Positions 61,401-64,000 of a stretch of 64,000 nucleotides of DNA are shown here, piece by piece; position 1 is the first letter of the stretch, and every line of letters begins with the position of its first letter. The position numbers were made by a program, and so were the translations under genes. This DNA is from Lotus japonicus. Taxonomy: Eukaryota > Streptophyta > Magnoliopsida > Fabales > Fabaceae. Where the stretch lies: the NCBI RefSeq assembly GCF_012489685.1, contig NC_080046.1:34559176-34623175 (forward strand). Reading direction: 5' to 3'. The notes beneath the pieces were generated by a model that was not told the origin of the DNA, did not search any database, and saw only the letters and a list, made by a program, of their open reading frames with translations.

Positions 61401-64000
61401 GAAATTACTCTCTAATGACAAAAAGTGTCTTGTTGTACCACAATAAGTTTAAGCCCATTGTATTCCTCCACCAAATGTGATGCAAGTTCTTAGAGCTCAA
61501 CGAAATGTGGGTGTTTCGGGTTTATGGTTTAGGGTTTATGGTAGGACAAAAGGATAAAGAGGCCAACATATAGCTTTTGAGAGGACATAAATTTAAAATC
61601 GATGTTATTAATCCATTGTATGTCAGACGAGTTCGTAGAGCTCAACTGAAACTTACTACAAATAGAGAATTGTAAAGAAATAAGTACGGTAGAACCAAAG
61701 GAGAGTGATGCCAACATATATCTTTTTAGTGGAGAAAGTTCTCTCTAATGACAAAAAGTGTCTTGTTGTGCCACAATAAGTTTAAGCTCATGATATTGCT
61801 CCACCGAATGTGATGCAAGTTCGTAGAGCTCAACTAAATGTGGGTGTTTAGGGTTTAGGGTTTAGGGTTTAGAGTTGGACAAAAGTATAAAGAGGCCAAC
61901 ATATAGCTTTTGAGAGGACATAAATTTGAAATCGATGTTATTAATCTATTGTATGTCATGAGTTCGTAGAGCTCAATTGAAACTTACTAGAAATGGAGAA
62001 TTGTAACGAAATAAGTTCGGTAGAACCAAAGGAGAATGAGGCCAACATATAGCTTTTGAGTGGAGAAATTACTCTGTAATGACAAAAAGTGTATTGTTGT
62101 CCCACAATAAGTTTAAGCTCATGATATTGCTCCACCGAATGTGATGCAAGTTCGTAGAGCTCAACTAAATGTGGGTGTTTAGGGTTTAGGGTTTAGGGTT
62201 TCGAGTTGGACAAAAGTATAAAGAGGCCAACATATAGCTTTTGAGAGGACATAAATTTGAAATCGATGTTATTAATCCATTGTATGTCATGAGTTCGTAG
62301 AGCTCAATTGAAACTTACTAGAAATGGAGAATTGTAACGAAATAAGTTCGGTAGAACCAAATGAGAATGAGGCCAACATATAGCTTTTGAGTGGAGAAAT
62401 TACTCTCTAATGACAAAAAGTGTCTTGTTGTACCACAATAAGTTTAAGCTCATTATATTCCTCCACCAAATGTGATGCAAGTTCGTAGAGCTCAATTAAA
62501 TGTGGGTGTTTCAGGTTTAGGGTTTAGGGTTTAGGGTAGGACAAAAGGATAAAGAGGCCAACATATAGCTTTTGAGAGGACATAAATTTGAAATCGATGT
62601 TATTAATCTATTGTATGTCATGAGTTCGTAGAGCTCAATTGAAACTTACTAGAAATGGAGAATTGTAACGAAATAAGTTCGGTAGAACCAAAGGAGAATG
62701 AGGCCAACATATAGCTTTTGAGTGGAGATATTACTCTGTCATGACAAAAAGTGTATTGTTGTACCACAATAAGTTTAAGCTCATGATATTGCTCCACCGA
62801 ATGTGATGCAAGTTCGTAGAGCTCAACTAAATGTGGGTGTTTAGGGTTTAGGGTTTAGGGTTTCGAGTTGGACAAAAGTATAAAGAGGCCAACATATAGC
62901 TTTTGAGAGGACATAAATTTGAAATCGATGTTATTAATCCATTGTATGTCATGAGTTCGTAGAGCTCAATTGAAACTTACTAGAAATGGAGAATTGTAAC
63001 GAAATAAGTTCGGTAGAACCAAAGGAGAATGAGGCCAACATATAGCTTTTGAGTGGAGAAATTACTCTCTAATGACAAAAAGTGTCTTGTTGTACCACAA
63101 TAAGTTTAAGCTCATTATATTCCTCCACCAAATGTGATGCAAGTTCATAGAGCTCAATTAAATGTGGGTGTTTCGGGTTTAGGGTAGGACAAAAGGATAA
63201 AGGGGCCAACATATAGCTTTTGAGAGGACATAAATTTAAAATCGATGTTATTTATCCATTGTATGTCATGAGTTCGTGCTCAATTGAAACTTACTAGAAA
63301 TGGAGAACTGTAACGTAATAAGTTCGGTAGAACCAAATGAGAATGAGGCCAACATATAGCTTTTGAGTGGAGAAATTACTCTCTAATGACAAAAAGTGTC
63401 TTGTTGTACCACAATAAGTTTAAGCCCATTGTATTCCTCCATCAAATTTGATGCAAGTTCTTAGAGCTCAACGAAATGTGGGTGTTTCGGGTTTAGGGTT
63501 TAGGGTTTATGGTAGGACAAAAGGATAAAGAGGCCAACATATAGCTTTTGAGAGGACATAAATTTAAAATCGATGTAATTAATCCATTGTATGTCAGACG
63601 AGTTCGTAGAGCTCAACTGAAACTTACTACAAATATAGAATTGTAAAGAAATAAGTACGGTAGAACCAAAGGAGAGTGATGCCAACATATATCTTTTTAG
63701 TGGAGATAGTTCTCTCTAATGACAAAAAGTGTCTTGTTGTGCCACAATAAGTTTAAGCTCATGATATTGCTCCACCGAATTTGATGCAAGTTCGTAGAGC
63801 TCAACTAAATGTGGGTGTTTAGGGTTTAGGGTTTAGGGTTTAGAGTTGGACAAAAGTATAAAGAGGCCAACATATAGCTTTTGAGAGGACATAAATTTGA
63901 AATCGATGTTATTAATCTATTGTATGTCATGAGTTCGTAGAGCTCATTTGAAACTTACTAGAAATGGAGAATTGTAACGAAATAAGTTCGGTAGAACCAA
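52469..64000 (-). repeat. Satellite array, inverted block of a second subfamily
   Basis: About 35 monomers of roughly 329 bp in reverse orientation (TTTAGGG on the + strand). Compared with the left blocks, the family-typical GTACCACCATAAG is GTACCACAATAAG, GTGTCTTTTTG is GTGTCTTGTTG, and all monomers carry the GGTAGAACC form. It shares the half-repeat layout and telomere-like run but has no clear A/B alternation. A marker variant (CAGACGAG) recurs every 3-6 monomers. The block runs off the window end; no gene is seen. Confidence 0.95.
55603..60538 (-). repeat. Five-monomer higher-order repeat in the inverted block
   Basis: Boundaries judged from the recurring CAGACGAG monomer put units at about 55603, 57251, 58885 and 60539, that is 1,648, 1,634 and 1,654 bp, five monomers each. 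Flanking intervals are 4 monomers (from 54279), 3 (to 61529) and 6 (to 63500). The units at 55.8-57.2 and 59.1-60.5 kb share more private variants (GTGCCACAATAAG, GTATTGTTGTACC, TTTCGAGTTGG) than adjacent ones do. Confidence 0.75.

Overview
The window looks like plant nuclear heterochromatin. Three things point to a plant: thousands of bases of satellite carrying the plant telomere motif (CCCTAAA/TTTAGGG), a Ty3/gypsy chromovirus primed by initiator tRNA-Met, and a second long LTR of plant gypsy type. I cannot name the species. There is no convincing host protein gene, tRNA or rRNA. The only intact coding sequence is a retrotransposon gag-pol.

Layout. (1) 1-2880: the 3' part of a long LTR in + orientation. 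It ends in GGGGTGTTACA and abuts satellite directly. It contains a cluster of small hairpins. (2) 2881-25019: tandem satellite in + orientation, monomer about 333 bp. Two alternating types, A and B, make a dimer of about 667 bp, and each monomer carries 1-4 CCCTAAA units. (3) 25020-31694: a 6,675-bp LTR retrotransposon on the - strand, flanked by a TTTTG target-site duplication and inserted in an A monomer. It has the features of the CRM (centromeric retrotransposon) clade, including a pol frame that runs through the polypurine tract into the 3' LTR. The LTRs look identical except for a 362-bp deletion in the 5' LTR. (4) 31695-52368: the same satellite resumes. It starts with 2.0-kb six-monomer higher-order repeats (HORs) and then becomes very uniform A/B dimers. 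(5) 52369-52468: a 100-N gap. (6) 52469-64000: satellite in the opposite orientation, of a different subfamily (about 329 bp), with HORs of variable length.

How it fits together. The satellite appears to have grown in steps: a diverged half-repeat (188 + 145 bp), then the 333-bp monomer, then the A/B dimer, then 4-mer and 6-mer HORs. A young CRM-type insertion in such an array raises the possibility that it is, or recently was, centromeric or pericentromeric chromatin; the telomere-like motif would equally fit a subtelomeric satellite. Sequence alone cannot decide. The orientation flip coincides with the assembly gap and with indel-rich flanks, so it may be a scaffolding artefact. All identities and periods here were judged by eye.
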